From: Macrotis lagotis
Lineage: Eukaryota; Chordata; Mammalia; Peramelemorphia; Peramelidae
Length of the DNA stretch: 64,000 nucleotides
NCBI RefSeq assembly: GCF_037893015.1
Contig: NC_133658.1
Location: 139,306,108 to 139,370,107 of the forward strand
Direction of reading: 5' to 3'
In this document: positions 23,660 to 34,616 of the stretch, piece after piece
Position numbering within the stretch: position 1 is the first letter of the stretch
Layout of the letters: each line of letters opens with the position of its first letter
Notes under the pieces: model-generated
What the model saw: only the letters and a program-made list of their open reading frames with translations
Database searches by the model: none
Told to the model about the DNA's origin: nothing
Translations under genes and position numbers: made by a program

Positions 23660-24500
23660 GTAAATTGTTGGACTAAGTCTTCTACAGTAGAATGGAGAAA
23701 GATAGCAAAGGTGAGTAAAAATTATATGTGTACAGGGGATAATGGAGATGACTCCTGGCCACCTTGAGATATTTTCTATGAGGTATTTTGTATTTATTTA
23801 TCTACTCCTTGGTTAATTGGAAGGGGGGAACTCTGGGCAAAAGAGGCGTAGAAAAGGAAAAGCAGTTTGTAAGTTGATTATCTTCAAGAATTTTCTCTCT
23901 TTCCGGATCAAAGTTTATGAGACCCTTAGGGTGAAAGAAAAAAATATGGACTCAATAGGAAAAAGAGACTTTCTGATGCTTCCTTTGCTCTAGTCCATTT
24001 CTTGGTATTAAAAGTTTGTTCCTCTCAGGCTCGAGTCACCTAAGCATCCAGAAAAACAGAAGGCATGTGATGGCCCTTTCTTAGCATGGAAAATCACAAG
24101 TCAGGGTTAAGCCTTGGGGCTCATCTGGGGTCAGGTCATATTTAACTCTTTGGGCAAAGCCTGCCTTTCCTTCCCTTAAAATCATGCCTTGTTCTTCCAG
24201 ATAAAGATCCTTGACCTGTCACCTCTCCCTTTTCTGCTAGTTACCCCTTCCCCTCTCTCCATCCTTTGAGTCCTGGGTACTGCTTTCCTCACACCCCTCA
24301 CCAGATCCTTTCTGGGCCAGTTTCTGATCTTGGGGCAGAAAGAACCCGCACTCCCCCCCCACCCCAAAGCCTGGAAGAAATGCTGCCCTAGAACAAAGTG
24401 TAACTTGTAGAATAAACTCAGTCTAAGTAACTGAACTTGACCCACTGGGCCTCTCATTTTTTTACTGGAGGAAAAAAAAGTTCTTTCTCTAATAACTCCA
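23660..24500. other. No gene recognised
   Basis: Includes a 107-codon antisense frame (24,182-24,505) with no recognisable domain. I found no repeat assignment. Confidence 0.45.
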
Positions 24501-24504
24501 CACA

Positions 24505-24770
24505 TTCCTATGGTGTTTCAAGGTTTACAAAGCACTTCCTTATTAAATACTCCATGAGGTAGGTTCACAGAATTTAAAGAATTGGAGGATCAAGAGTTGG
24601 AAGGGACCTTAAAGATGATTCTAAACCAACCCCTTAATTTTAGAGATGAAGAAACTATAAGTCCTAGATGTTAAGTGATTTATTATTACCCAAGGGCTCA
24701 CAAGTAGTAAACAGTGGAGTTGGCATTTTAACTCAGGTCTTTTGACCTCAAACCCACAGCTCCACCTTGG
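24505..24770 (-). mobile_element. MIR/MIR3-like repeats
   Basis: 'tttcaaggtttacaaagcac' (24,518 onward), then 'gagttggaagggaccttaaa' and 'aactcaggtcttttgacctc', which is old MIR3-type text in reverse orientation. Confidence 0.6.
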
Positions 24771-24771
24771 G

Positions 24772-24923
24772 GGTAGTTAGGTGGCAGCAATGGTTAGAGC
24801 ACTGGCCCTGGAGTCAGGAGGACCTGAGTTCAGATTCAGTCTCAGACACTTAGCTGTGTGGTCTTGGGCAAGTCACTTAACCCCATTGCCTTGCAAAAAT
24901 ACAAACAAGAATTATTAAACACA

Positions 24924-24971
<48 letters not shown>
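24772..24971 (+). mobile_element. CORE-SINE with (AC)n tail
   Basis: 'gtagttaggtggcagcaatg', 'ggccctggagtcaggagga' and 'ccccattgccttgcaaaaat' give a sense SINE. Its 3' end has grown a (CA)n microsatellite at 24,919-24,971. Confidence 0.85.
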
Positions 24972-25199
24972 AGTGAAAGAATTATCTTCATTTTATAAAT
25001 AAACTGCAGCTCAAGGAAATTTCAATGCCTTGCCGATGGTCACTGAGCTCATCTCAAAGTCTGGAGCAAAGCCACTTTTTACCTCTCCAAGATCGGCTAC
25101 TCCCTCCGTCCTATATTTCACGACCTGTTCTCTCTGTCTTCTCTGGGTCACCATCTCTGTGTCCTCTGTTCTCTCTTCCTGTCTCTTTTCTTTCTCTCC

Positions 25200-25500
25200 C
25201 TCTTTCAGAGCACGCCGTTTGGGCTGCTTTAATCCGGATCCAGGTGGCTGTGATCCAGGACAGGATTTACGGTGCCCTGACCCTGAGCTGTCAAGAAGGA
25301 ACAGCCAGATTAATGGGGTGGGCGGGCTGGGGTAATAATCGTTTGTTTGATGTGACAAGGCTGATAGGCGTTGATTTACTTACAGACTGATGGGCTTTTA
25401 ATTGAGCACCTCCATCCCAGTCACTTCAAAGGCAGGGGAAGTTGACAAGGGGCCCCTTTCACTGAGAGTTCCCAGTGACTGACAGGCCCAGGATGCTAAG
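25200..25500. promoter_or_regulatory. Candidate conserved noncoding element
   Basis: A repeat-free stretch with a cluster of homeodomain-type cores: 'gctttaatcc' (TAATCC, K50 class) near 25,226, 'gattaatggg' near 25,309, 'ggtaataatcg' near 25,331 and 'ttttaattgagc' near 25,396, plus 'cacttcaaagg' (a TCF/LEF-like core) near 25,422. The two 101-121-codon frames over it show no protein-like pattern. Enhancer function is inferred from texture only; no conservation was measured. Confidence 0.3.
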
Positions 25501-25504
25501 GCTC

Positions 25505-26000
25505 CCAGGCTCTGCCAGGATTGGTCCCAGGCAACCCCTTGGAGTGGGAGGTGTGTCTTGCCCAGCATTTACCCAGGGCCCTCTGGCAAAGTGAAACATT
25601 TTCTGTACAACTCAGCAATGGCCTTTTGTCTGCTGCCAAGGGGGGCAACCTCAGCCCAGAAGCCCCCACATCTCCCGGAGGGGGAGAGAAGGATGAAGAC
25701 GGGTAGGAAAGGAAAGAGGCTAGGCTGGGGCTGGGAGAAGGGGGAGGCAGAGTGGGAAAAGGAGCTGAGGAGAGTTGTTTAACTCACTATGATCACACTG
25801 AAAGAAGTTACTTTTAAAAACCACCATCTCCTCCCCCTTTTCCTTCTCTAACCCTATTTTTCTTCTCCTCTTCCTCAGCAATCTCCTTTTACTCCTTTGC
25901 CCACTTAGTCTCTTTCTCTTGGCCTGGTCTGCCTCTTCCTGTGCAATTATTCTCTCTTCCTTGAGGCTTCCTTTCCTTCTCCCAACTCCCCCTCTCCCAA
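25505..26000. other. No gene recognised; mixed purine/pyrimidine tracts
   Basis: A purine-rich stretch at 25,670-25,775 and a pyrimidine-rich one at 25,820-25,995. The 105-codon antisense frame reflects this composition (Lys/Arg/Glu-rich). Confidence 0.5.
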
Positions 26001-26008
26001 AAAGAACA

Positions 26009-26150
26009 AAAGAACATTGGCACCAAATTGAAATCAATGGTCCTTCTTACTGAGCCTCACCAAAGAACATGGCACCCTCTTGAAGTCAATGGCCCTGGTT
26101 ACTCAGCCTTGCCAAAGAACATGGAATGACCCTGGTTACTCAGCCTCACT
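26009..26150. repeat. Short tandem repeat, about 53-bp unit, 2.7 copies
   Basis: Units start with 'aaagaacat(t)gg' at 26,009, 26,062 and 26,114 and end with 'cagcct(c/t)(a/g)cc'-type text. The third unit has lost about 17 internal bases. The units differ at several positions, so the array is not recent. Confidence 0.85.
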
Positions 26151-26199
26151 GACACCACCTAGAAATTGAAGTTCTCTCTCTGTGAAGTTACCCCCTCTC

Positions 26200-26745
26200 C
26201 TCTCAGATTTGATGGGCTTTGTTTTAGAAATGAATAACAGTCACTATAGCCTCAGAGTACCCTAAAACACAGAGGCCAGTTCTAGATAAGAGGCTTCCCA
26301 TCTTCTCCCAAATAAAATTTGAGATCTAAAATCTGAAAGTATTCACTGGCTCAGGACAAAAATGGACAGCAAATAAAATATCAATCTGATTCAGATTTTA
26401 TTCTGGTTATAATATTGTGGGTTTATTCTATTTCAGTCTTTTAAGAAATTGGAGGTATCCTTTCTTCCATTCATTAGATATAATGGTCCATAGGTACAGA
26501 ATATCATATATTCTTTCAGTAGTAGTCACTGTATCAGAGAGTTTTTCCTCAATTGTTTATCATATTTTTTATTAGGGAGGGTATTGTGGTGTATTATTAA
26601 AAGATGATTATGAAGTAAGGGACAAGGTAATAATAGATAGAACTTATATAATCTTTAAAGTTTACAAAGAGTTTCACATATATTAATGAAGATTGACTCA
26701 TTTGAATAGAGAATTTATTGTGGCAATGCATATTCTCCATGATGA
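26200..26745. other. No gene; weak MIR trace
   Basis: Mostly unassigned AT-rich DNA. A short MIR-like trace lies at about 26,625-26,690 ('ctttaaagtttacaaagag'). Confidence 0.4.
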
Positions 26746-26747
26746 TA

Positions 26748-26841
26748 AGGAAGGAAGGAAGGAAGGAAGGAAGGAAGGAAGGAAGGAAGGAAGGAAGGAA
26801 GGAAAGGAGAGGAAACGAAAGGAAAGGAGGGAGGAAGGAAT
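26748..26841. repeat. (GGAA)n microsatellite
   Basis: About 14 tandem GGAA units followed by an imperfect purine-rich tail. Confidence 0.95.
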
Positions 26842-26844
26842 ATA

Positions 26845-27838
26845 ATATACCATGCTAAGCATTTTGTTAAAATATTATTTCAGTTGACTGTAGAAGGGGA
26901 ACTTTCCAGAGGAACTGGTGGACCAGGACCTGGGCAATTCTCTTGTCTACTCTCTAAGTGGATCACTGATCTTGGTTTGATTTGTTCACTGATGGCATTC
27001 AGTGAATGACAGTGACTTGGAGGAAGCCTCGGATTTTAACTCTCCCAAGACTGATACGTGACCCCTTAAAAATAAGTCTCAATTCTTTGCCTCCGTGTTT
27101 GTTCTGCTTTCAGGTGAAGGAGAATAATCTGGATGCTCTGACCTTGTGCAGGTGAGCAAGTCCTCCAAGATTCCATGTCAGGTTTTGCAACCTGCTCAGC
27201 AGTAATGCCTGAAGGATCAAGAAGTGACCTCTAAGAGTTTCCTTCAATACTGAGTCTAGTGGTAACCAAGACAAGGACTCACACAGAAGTCTAGACATGA
27301 ACTTGGTGGGACCAGTAATAAGACAAAACTGCTAGGAATGAACCCTTTCCTTGGTATAAGCAAGAGTGTGCCCAAGAAATATTGGGGGAAATACCTATAC
27401 TTTTGTTATTGCTGTGTCTTTGTAAAAGCTAATTAATGTTAAGTAGTTAAATAGAACTTCTAGTCAGTTAACTGACAGTGGGGGGGGGGAGTAGGAAGGA
27501 ACATAGCTAAACGGGGTTTGAGTTAATGTTAGTAGAACCAAGATACTTAAATCCTTCAGGGTACCCCCCCCCAACCCTAAAATAAAGATATAGCAGCCTG
27601 GGATAGTGAGACCAAAATCACAAATGCATTGATAAAACATGAAAATGAAATAATGTATCTCAATCTAATTCTATTAGAATTAGATTTCTAAGTATTCATT
27701 ATTTTTTAAATTCTGTTTTAGAGTTCACTGAAGAGATAACTATTTCATTTTGGTTCAATTTAGGATTCAAAAAACTTGTGTGACTCATTCAGAGTTGTGA
27801 TTCACAATCCAGTTCAAGACCCAAGACCATCAAATCTC
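26845..27838. other. No gene recognised
   Basis: Unassigned single-copy-like DNA. Homopolymer runs lie at 27,480-27,489 (G) and near 27,564 (C). No open frame above 62 codons is plausible. Confidence 0.45.
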
Positions 27839-27840
27839 TT

Positions 27841-28270
27841 CTTTGTTGTTGTTGTTGTTGTTATTTATTTCCAACTACATGCAAAGCTAGTATTCAGTAT
27901 TCATCCTTTTGCAAGATTGTGAGTTCCACATTTTCCTTCCAACCTCCCTTCCCTTCCCCCTCCCCATGGCAGCAAACAATCTGATATAGGTTGTACATGA
28001 AAATTTGTGTTTAACATATTTCCACATTAGTCATGCTGTGAAACAGGAATTAGAACTAAGAGGGAAAAAAAACATGAGAAAGAAAAACATAAAAGTTTTT
28101 AAAAGTAAACACAGTATACTTTGATCTGTATTTAGACTCCTTAGTTTTTTCTCTGGATGTGGATAGCATTTTCCATCACAAGTCTTTTAGGATTATTGTC
28201 CTTGATCACTGAACTGCTGGGAAGAGCTACATTCACCATAGTAAATCATCAGAACTCATCTAGTGAGCTA
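27841..28270 (-). mobile_element. L1 3' end, reverse orientation
   Basis: (GTT)n start, 'cagcaaacaatctgatatag', 'ttccacattagtcatgctgt' and 'tctggatgtggatagcattt' are the reverse complement of the marsupial L1 3'UTR. Confidence 0.75.
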
Positions 28271-28447
28271 TAGGGTTTGAACAATAAGAAAAATAAGGCA
28301 GTACTGTCCCTAAAACTTCAGTGGAAAATGGAAATGAGATGCTTTGAGTTTAGATACTAAGCAATATTCATCTGATTTTCAAAAAAGGGAAGAATGGGTC
28401 CTTGACACCATGAGCTGGTAAATCTGTCTTTAATGATTGAGAAAATT

Positions 28448-29006
28448 TTTTTTTAATTTTTTTTTGTTACAGCAATTTTATTGTTTCACTGGTGCAAAAT
28501 CATGATACTTGTGTAAAGCATTTTCCCCTAAATTTACAATAATGAAGGTTATACATAAACTATATAGATCACAATTTCTCTATTTTATGCGATTTAGAAC
28601 AAAATTTCCTTGATAAATATGCCCAGTGACAAGTATAGGCCCCTAGTAGATGTCCAAAAATGCAAAATATAAACTTCTGGTTTTAACCATGGTAATTTTA
28701 AACTCTCAAATATGCATTAATATACTCTAGTTTTAGGGGAAATATTACACATAGCCTTGTCTTGCATTTAAAGAAAAGCTCAAGCTGAATTCAACATACA
28801 ATATCCCTCCCACCCCTAAAACGAATATCGTGTAAAAATCAAGATGAACTATAGAATACAAAGACAGACAGTGCTAGCCACTTACTGGTTAGTACCCCCC
28901 TAGGACTTAATAAAATTACCAAAGCAACAAGAAACAGTGAAGAAAAACAGAAAAGATTAGTAACTGAAAGAAGAAACTTGGAAGATCAGAGGATTTAAAA
29001 AAAACT
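28448..29006 (-). pseudogene. Processed retrocopy of an unidentified 3'UTR
   Basis: On the - strand this reads as an mRNA 3' end. It has an AATAAA signal (complement of 28,477-28,482), 11-12 bases, then an A-rich tail (complement of 28,446-28,465). The insert is bounded by a perfect 12-bp target-site duplication, attgagaaaatt, at 28,436-28,447 and 29,007-29,018, the mark of L1-type retrotransposition. I see no coding frame in it, so it looks 5'-truncated within the 3'UTR. It matches none of the repeat families that recur here, and I cannot name the source gene. Confidence 0.75.
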
Positions 29007-29229
29007 ATTGAGAAAATTCTAGAATCTACCACTAAATGTATATTTAAAATAGAAAAGAGTGATAAAGTAGAACATAGGTTCAAGAATAGTTCATGCCAAA
29101 TCAACCCCAACACATTTGGAAGATTCAGTGAAATGTAGTGCTATGCAATAAACATTTATAAAGCCTCTACTCTATGCATAGTTCTTTGTTATGTGCTTAG
29201 AAAGATGCAAATATTAGCTGAAGCCTGAT

Positions 29230-29540
29230 CCTTCATGAAGATTACAGTCTAGTAAACACTTTTTGACAGAGTTACCAGACTGGTAAATCAGGGAGTGGAG
29301 TAAATGTAATGAACTTGTATTTCAGCAAGACATTTAACCAGCCTTTCACAATAATCTTGTGGTCAAGATGAAAAGATGTGGATTGAATGACATTACAGTT
29401 AGGTGAATTTCTAAGTCGTCAAAAAAACAGAACCAAAGAGTAGTGATTCACATCAGCATGGAGGGAGGTATCTAGTCATGGTGTTCTAACATAGTATTAT
29501 AGATTTAGATTTGGAAAAGGGACTCAAAGTTCATCTGGTT
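29230..29540 (+). mobile_element. CR1/L3-type LINE fragment
   Basis: 'ttcagcaagacatttaacca', 'cagcctttcacaataatctt' and 'gtggattgaatgacattaca' resemble the L3 reverse transcriptase region in sense. Confidence 0.5.
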
Positions 29541-29621
29541 AAACATCCATTTGTCAAATGATAAACTGCTTCCTGAGGAGGTAAATTGACATAAAGTGTG
29601 TGTCATTCAAAAAAAGGAAGG

Positions 29622-30160
29622 AAGAAAACATTTATTAAATTACTATAATATGCTAGGCACTGGGCTAAGGGCTTTACAGATACTATCTTATTTGATTCTT
29701 ACAACAGCCTTGGGAAGCAGTTGTAAGTTGTAAGTTGCATTATCATCCCCATTTGATATTTGAGGAAACGGAGGCAAACAGAGGCAAACAGAAGTCCAGG
29801 GTTTAGGGACATTTAGTCAGTAGGTGTCTGTCTGAAACTAGTGGGTGACTCTGCTAGGTGGCATAGAAGATAGAATGCCATACCTGGAGTCAGAAAGACC
29901 TAAGTTCAAATCTGGCCTCAGATATTGTGTTGCCCTGGGCTTGTCATTTAACCCTATTTGCCTCAGCTTCCTCATCTATAAAATGAGTTGCAAAAGGAAA
30001 TGGTAAAATATTCCAATATCTTTGTCAAGAAAACCCTAAATGGGGACATCAAAAGTCAGACACAACTAATCAAAAACAACAGAAGTGAGAGAAGTGGGAT
30101 TTGAATTCAGGTTCTCTGATTCCAGAGCCAATGCTCCCTCCACTGTACCACACTGCATCC
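29622..30160 (-). mobile_element. MIR split by a younger SINE
   Basis: Reverse-orientation MIR text runs 29,622-29,845 ('gctaggcactgggctaaggg') and resumes at 30,085-30,160 ('gggatttgaattcaggttct', 'ccactgtaccacactgc'). The MAR1 SINE at 29,848-30,082 sits between the halves. Confidence 0.7.
29848..30082 (+). mobile_element. MAR1-like CORE-SINE nested in MIR
   Basis: 'actctgctaggtggcataga', 'cttcctcatctataaaatga', 'tttgtcaagaaaaccctaaa' and 'cagacacaactaatc' appear in order, sense. Confidence 0.8.
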
Positions 30161-30179
30161 ACTCTGGCTACTTTTTAGT

Positions 30180-31335
30180 TCAACATGTTTTATCATTGGT
30201 TTGGGTGGAAGTATAGATGGCACATTTATAAATTTGGAGGAAGGAATAAAGTGGGAAGTAAGAGTTAATATGTTGGATGACAGAATAAGAATCAAAAAGA
30301 TTTTGACAGGCCAGAATGAACGACTGAACTTATAAAGATGAAATTTACTAAGAATAAATGTAAATGTCTATATTTGGGTTCAAAAAATCAACTGCCCTAT
30401 TTAGGGTAAGGCATCAACAGTGTGATGTAGCAGATAAAAAAACCTTATAGAATCCTATACTGTATTAACAAAAGAATAGTGGACAAAATAAAGGAGATGA
30501 CAGTCTCATTGTACTCCAGATTTTAGGAAGGACTTTGACATACATGAAGAGCATATAGAAGATGATAACAAGGATGGTGTGAGAACTCAGAAATGATGCT
30601 ATTGAGGATCATGAGAATAATTTAATGTAGAGTAAAAAAAGACTTAGGGGGTGATGTGATTTCCTTTTTTCAAAGAATCAAAGGGTTTTCATGTGGGAAA
30701 AGAAATTGATTTGTATGTAATTGGAAAAATTTGCATATAATTAGAAAAATAAAATATTCTAAAAAGAAAAAAAGAATCTGAATTTGTTTTTTCTTGGTTC
30801 CAAAGAGAAGGAAAAAGCACTGAGTGTCAAGGGAACATTTTTGATCAATATAAGAAAAATCTTCCTACCGATTCTTTTTGTTCAGTCATTTTTCAGTTGT
30901 GTCCAATTCTCAGAGACTACATTTGGGGTTTTCTTGGCAAAGATACTGAAGTGGTCTGCCATTTTTTCTTCAACTTATTATACAGATGAGGAAACTGAGG
31001 CAGACAGGATTAAAGTGGTTTGCTCAAGATTGCCTAGCTGGATTCTGTGGCCAGAATTGAACTCAAGAAGAGGAGTCTTTCTGATTCTAGGCTTAGCACT
31101 CTATCCATTATACCACCTAACTGCCCCCAATCCTAGCAATCAGAACTATCCAAAATGAAATTAGTTAACTTAAAAGGAAATGAGTTCTTCCATAACTAGA
31201 GAATTTCATTTGGAGTCTGGTTAGCTACTAGATGTTGTAGAGAGGATTTCTATTCGGAAAAAGATTAAACTACTGATGACTTTTCAGTTCCATTCCATCT
31301 CTGAAATTAAAGAATTCTGTTATTCCATGAAGAAG
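30180..31335 (+). mobile_element. CR1/L3-type LINE 3' part, split by a SINE
   Basis: 'agatggcacatttataaatt' (decayed RT block), 'aaatgtctatatttgggttc' and the 3' end 'gatgttgtagagaggatttc', 'ttcagttccattccatctct' follow the L3-like consensus in sense. The SINE at 30,878-31,133 interrupts it. Confidence 0.65.
30878..31133 (-). mobile_element. MAR1-like CORE-SINE, full length
   Basis: 'tgttcagtcatttttcagtt', 'cttggcaaagatactgaagt', 'gatgaggaaactgaggcaga' and 'ataccacctaactgccccc' in order, reverse orientation. The 124-codon frame at 30,784-31,158 is mostly this SINE. Confidence 0.9.
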
Positions 31336-31339
31336 AGTC

Positions 31340-31605
31340 ACAGCCAGAGTCCAACCTTCCTTTTCAAGTTTGCCACATATTTTCCCCCTATGCTACCATT
31401 CATCTAAACTGTTCTCCATGCTGTTACACATTTAATTCTATCTCTTGACACCCTGACTTTGCACAAACTGTCTTGTATGCCTAGAATGAACTTTGTTCTC
31501 ACCTCTGTCTCTTAGAATCCCTGGCTTCCTGAAAGGCTCAACTCAAGTACAGTTTTATATAGAAGACTTTTTTTCCCTCACTCCAAAAAAATTGGCTTGT
31601 AGCAT
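31340..31605 (+). mobile_element. L2-like LINE 3' part
   Basis: 'tttgcacaaactgtcttgta', 'tgcctagaatgaactttgtt' and 'aatccctggcttcctgaaag' match L2-type ORF2 ends in sense. Confidence 0.65.
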
Positions 31606-31920
31606 CCCTTGGATTACTTCTCCAAACTTGTATTCCTACTCAGGTAGAGTCCCCAGATAGGTAGTCACCCAGTAGGTAGCTGTTGCTCTCAATTTCTAGA
31701 GTAGTTCATGAACCCCTGCCAGTGTTCTTCAAATAACAGTAAGTCAGTAGGCACAATTAGTTCTTAGCAAAAGTTTTACTATGTAGAATAGTAAGAAGGC
31801 ATAGTAAGAAGAGTAAAACAAAATACCTCTCTCCAAACCCAAAGCATATCCTCCCACAACTTATGTATAACACCTATAGGAAGAAGAATAGGAACAAATG
31901 AAGAATAATATGATAGTAAG

Positions 31921-31921
<1 letters not shown>

Positions 31922-31961
<40 letters not shown>
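31922..31961. repeat. (CA)n microsatellite
   Basis: About 19 CA units. The Cys/Val frames on the reverse strand are artefacts. Confidence 0.95.
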
Positions 31962-31966
<5 letters not shown>

Positions 31967-32454
31967 TAGTAAAAGGATCTCCCAAGAGATCCTGGAAGTT
32001 TTTTCTCTCTTCAGGAAGTCATTTTTGCAACCCAAGTCTGGACAGCCAGGGATAACTGTATAGAGTACATAGCTAGCTCTCTTCTCTACTGCCACATGTC
32101 CTATTCCTTAAAACAATCTCTTTGTATCTGAGTAGGTCAGAGGTGTATAGCTCTTTTCTCTACTAGATACAGTGTCTCCTAATGATTATGTATATATATA
32201 CTTCAAAGGAACATGATTTATGGGGGAGGAAGGAGAGAGAAATGCCAAGTTTTCCTTGTGAGGGTGATTTCTTTTCAAAGGTTAAGTTCCTCTTCCACTC
32301 CCAACTCCTGGCTGGATTCATTTGGACTTCTGAGTAATCATGCTATTTAAATCCCTGAAAAGGATTTCTTATCTTTCTTATTCTCCTAAGGTAGTTTGCT
32401 CCTTTAAATTTCATCAAATAAAAGAATTTATACTCCATTAAGGGATCACGTTAA

Positions 32455-32640
32455 AAACACAGATGTAGTAAATAGGAAACTAGACTTGAAGTAAAAAAAA
32501 AAAAATCTGACTTCAAGTCCAAACTCAGACAGAAATGTGGTCCTTGATTAAGTCACTTAACCTCTGCCTCAGTTTTCTCATCTGTAAAAGGAAGTTGCTA
32601 ACTTCTAAGATCCTTTCCAAGTCTATGATATGATGATCCT
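32455..32640 (+). mobile_element. MIR-type CORE-SINE
   Basis: 'gattaagtcacttaacctct', 'gcctcagttttctcatctgt' and 'agatcctttccaagtctatg' in sense orientation. Confidence 0.75.
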
Positions 32641-32699
32641 AACATCTCCACTGCCTACTCTTTGCTTTCTATTGCTACCTTGACTTCAGTGCAGAGGAA

Positions 32700-32895
32700 G
32701 TGTAAGAAAGAGACTTTAGACCATGGGTATCCAGCCTTTTAGCTCGTCTTGGTTTGCATCATTCAACAAAAACTTGTCAAGGGTCACACATAAAATTTAA
32801 TATTTATTTATGACTGCAATGTAACACACAATTCCAAAGAGAATAATAAAATATAATAATGCTGCATGAATGGGCTTTGAGGAGTTGGATATACC
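32700..32895. other. Possible unclassified interspersed repeat
   Basis: 'atgggtatccagccttttag' and 'gtcaagggtcacacataaaa' resemble a dispersed repeat I cannot name. No gene here. Confidence 0.3.
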
Positions 32896-32911
32896 TGCAC
32901 TAGTATTTACT

Positions 32912-32916
<5 letters not shown>

Positions 32917-32961
<45 letters not shown>
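32917..32961. repeat. (TA)n microsatellite
   Basis: About 22 TA units. Confidence 0.95.
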
Positions 32962-32963
<2 letters not shown>

Positions 32964-32964
32964 T

Positions 32965-33035
32965 TCTCTATAAAGCTCCTAATGGCAGAGATTATTTTAT
33001 TTTTGTCTTTGATTTCTATTCTCTAGAATAGTACC
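32965..33035 (+). mobile_element. L2-like tail fragment
   Basis: 'aagctcctaatggcagagat' and 'tagaatagtacccagtg' resemble the 3' tail of an L2-like element. Confidence 0.45.
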
Positions 33036-33044
33036 CAGTGAGAT

Positions 33045-33173
33045 ACAGACATCAGTCAGTCAAAAAAATGGTTAAGCATTTACCATATGCCAGTCACTAT
33101 ATTAAACACTAAGAATATAAAGAAAAATAAAAATATGGTCTCTGTTCTTAAGGAGTTCAAAACCTAATGAGGG
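33045..33173 (-). mobile_element. L2-like LINE, left part, split by HAL1
   Basis: Reverse-orientation L2-like 3' tail ('aagcatttaccatatgccag', 'cttaaggagttcaaaaccta'). The same element resumes at 35,686, after the HAL1-like insertion. The last 13 bases are the left target-site duplication. Confidence 0.7.
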
Positions 33174-33470
33174 GCCTTGAGTGCTGAACTCATGGAAGGT
33201 AAGGGAGTGGAGGGAGACTGCCGAGGTCTGTCCTCTGTCCCTGGGACAGGACTCTGGAGATTTAACCACTTTCAGACCCTGTTCACAGTCTGGGCCCCCA
33301 AAGAGCAGGGACCCCCCTACTCCACAGCTCTGGGGCAGAGGGGTGAGCTAATGGTCATTCAACAGACCAGGAGAGCAGTCAGAGCCTCACATCCTAAGGT
33401 CCTTGTGGGGGTATTCCAATAACACTCAAAAGCTCAGGAAGCACCCCAAAACCAGGCACAGGCTGGGGAA

Positions 33471-34616
33471 ATGAATAAACAGGCAAAAAAAGGAACCTGA
33501 CCATAGACAATTACTTTGGTCCCATGGAGGATCAAAATACTCAATCTGAAGATGAGGAAGTCCAAGCTTCTGCCTCTAAAGACTCTAAGAAATACAGAAA
33601 TTGGACTCAAGCTATGACAGAGCTCAAAAAAAGATTCTGAAAATCAAATAAGGAAGGTAGAGGAAAAATTGGGAAAAGAAATGAAAGAGTTGAAGGAAAA
33701 AACATGAAAATGAAGTCAGCAGCTTAGAGATGTGAAAAAATGCTGAAGAAAATAACATGTTAAAAACCAGCTTGGGGGCGGCTAGGTGGCATAGTGGATA
33801 AAGCACCAGCCCTGGAGTCAGGAGTACCTGGGTTCAAATCCGATCTCAGACACTTAATAATTACCTAGCTGTGTGGCCTTGGGCAAGCCACTTAACCCTG
33901 TTTGCCTTGCAAAAACCTAAAAAAAAAAAACAGCTTAGGTCAAATGGATAAAACAATTCAAAAAGTTATTGAGGAGAAGAATTCTTTAAAAAGCAGAATT
34001 GGACAGATGGAAAAGGAGATAAGAAAGCTCTCTGAAGAAAACAAATCCTTCAGATGTAGAATGAGCTAAAGGAAGCTGATGACTTTGAGAGGACCCAAGA
34101 TACAATAATTCAACACCAAAAGAATGGAAAATCAGAATAAAATATGAAACATCTCATTGAAAAAAAATGATCTGGGAAACAGATCTAGAAAAGATTGTTT
34201 AAAAATTATTTGGCTACCTGAAAGTCATGATCAGGAAAAGAGCCTTGACCTCATTTTTAAAGAATTTCTACAGGAAAATTGCCTTGATATCCTAGAAACA
34301 GAGGGTAAAATAGAAATTGAGAGAATCCACTGATCTCCCATGGAAAGAGATCCAAAAAAAAAAAAAAATACCACCCAGGAATATTATAGCCAAGTTCCAG
34401 AACTCCCAAGTCAAAGAGAAAATATTACAAGCAGCCAGAAGGACACAATTCAAATATTGTGGAGCTGTAGACAGGATTACCCAGAATTTAGTAGCATCTA
34501 CATTAAGAGCTCATAAGGCTTGGAATATAGTATTCCAGAAGGCAAAAGAGCTTGGAATACAACTGAGAATCAACTACCCAACTATTTTAAACATCCTCTT
34601 CCAAAGGAAAAGATAG
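33471..34616 (+). pseudogene. HAL1/L1 ORF1-type RNA-binding protein, decayed
   Basis: The frame begins at the ATG at 33,471 and ends at TAG 34,614-34,616. About 330 codons remain after removing the inserted SINE, near the usual size of mammalian L1 ORF1. The first half encodes Lys/Glu-rich heptad-like coiled-coil text. The second half is the longest intact piece (34,317-34,616), containing R-N-I-I-A-K-F near its start, then K-E-K-I-L-Q-A-A-R and R-I-N-Y-P, which are landmarks of the ORF1 RRM and C-terminal domains. A length change in an A run just after the start, further frameshifts and stops, and the SINE make it non-functional. The L1 family protein coats its own RNA for retrotransposition. 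Confidence 0.75.
33775..33932 (+). mobile_element. Young CORE-SINE inside the HAL1 ORF1
   Basis: A complete sense SINE ('ggcggctaggtggcatagtg' to 'gccttgcaaaaacct' plus A tail). Flanks 'aaccagctt' and 'aaacagctt' form a short near-perfect duplication, and ORF1 reads on beyond it. Confidence 0.85.

Noticed and set aside
25011-25390. Three overlapping frames of 101-121 codons
   Set aside because: Overlap on both strands in one stretch indicates low stop density, not coding. The stretch has noncoding-element texture instead.
30784-31158. 124-codon + frame
   Set aside because: Most of it lies in a reverse-orientation MAR1 SINE and the rest in a decayed L3 LINE.
34317-34616. 99-codon + frame with nucleic-acid-binding landmarks
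   Set aside because: Not a host gene: it is the C-terminal half of a HAL1/L1 ORF1 pseudogene interrupted upstream by frameshifts and a SINE.
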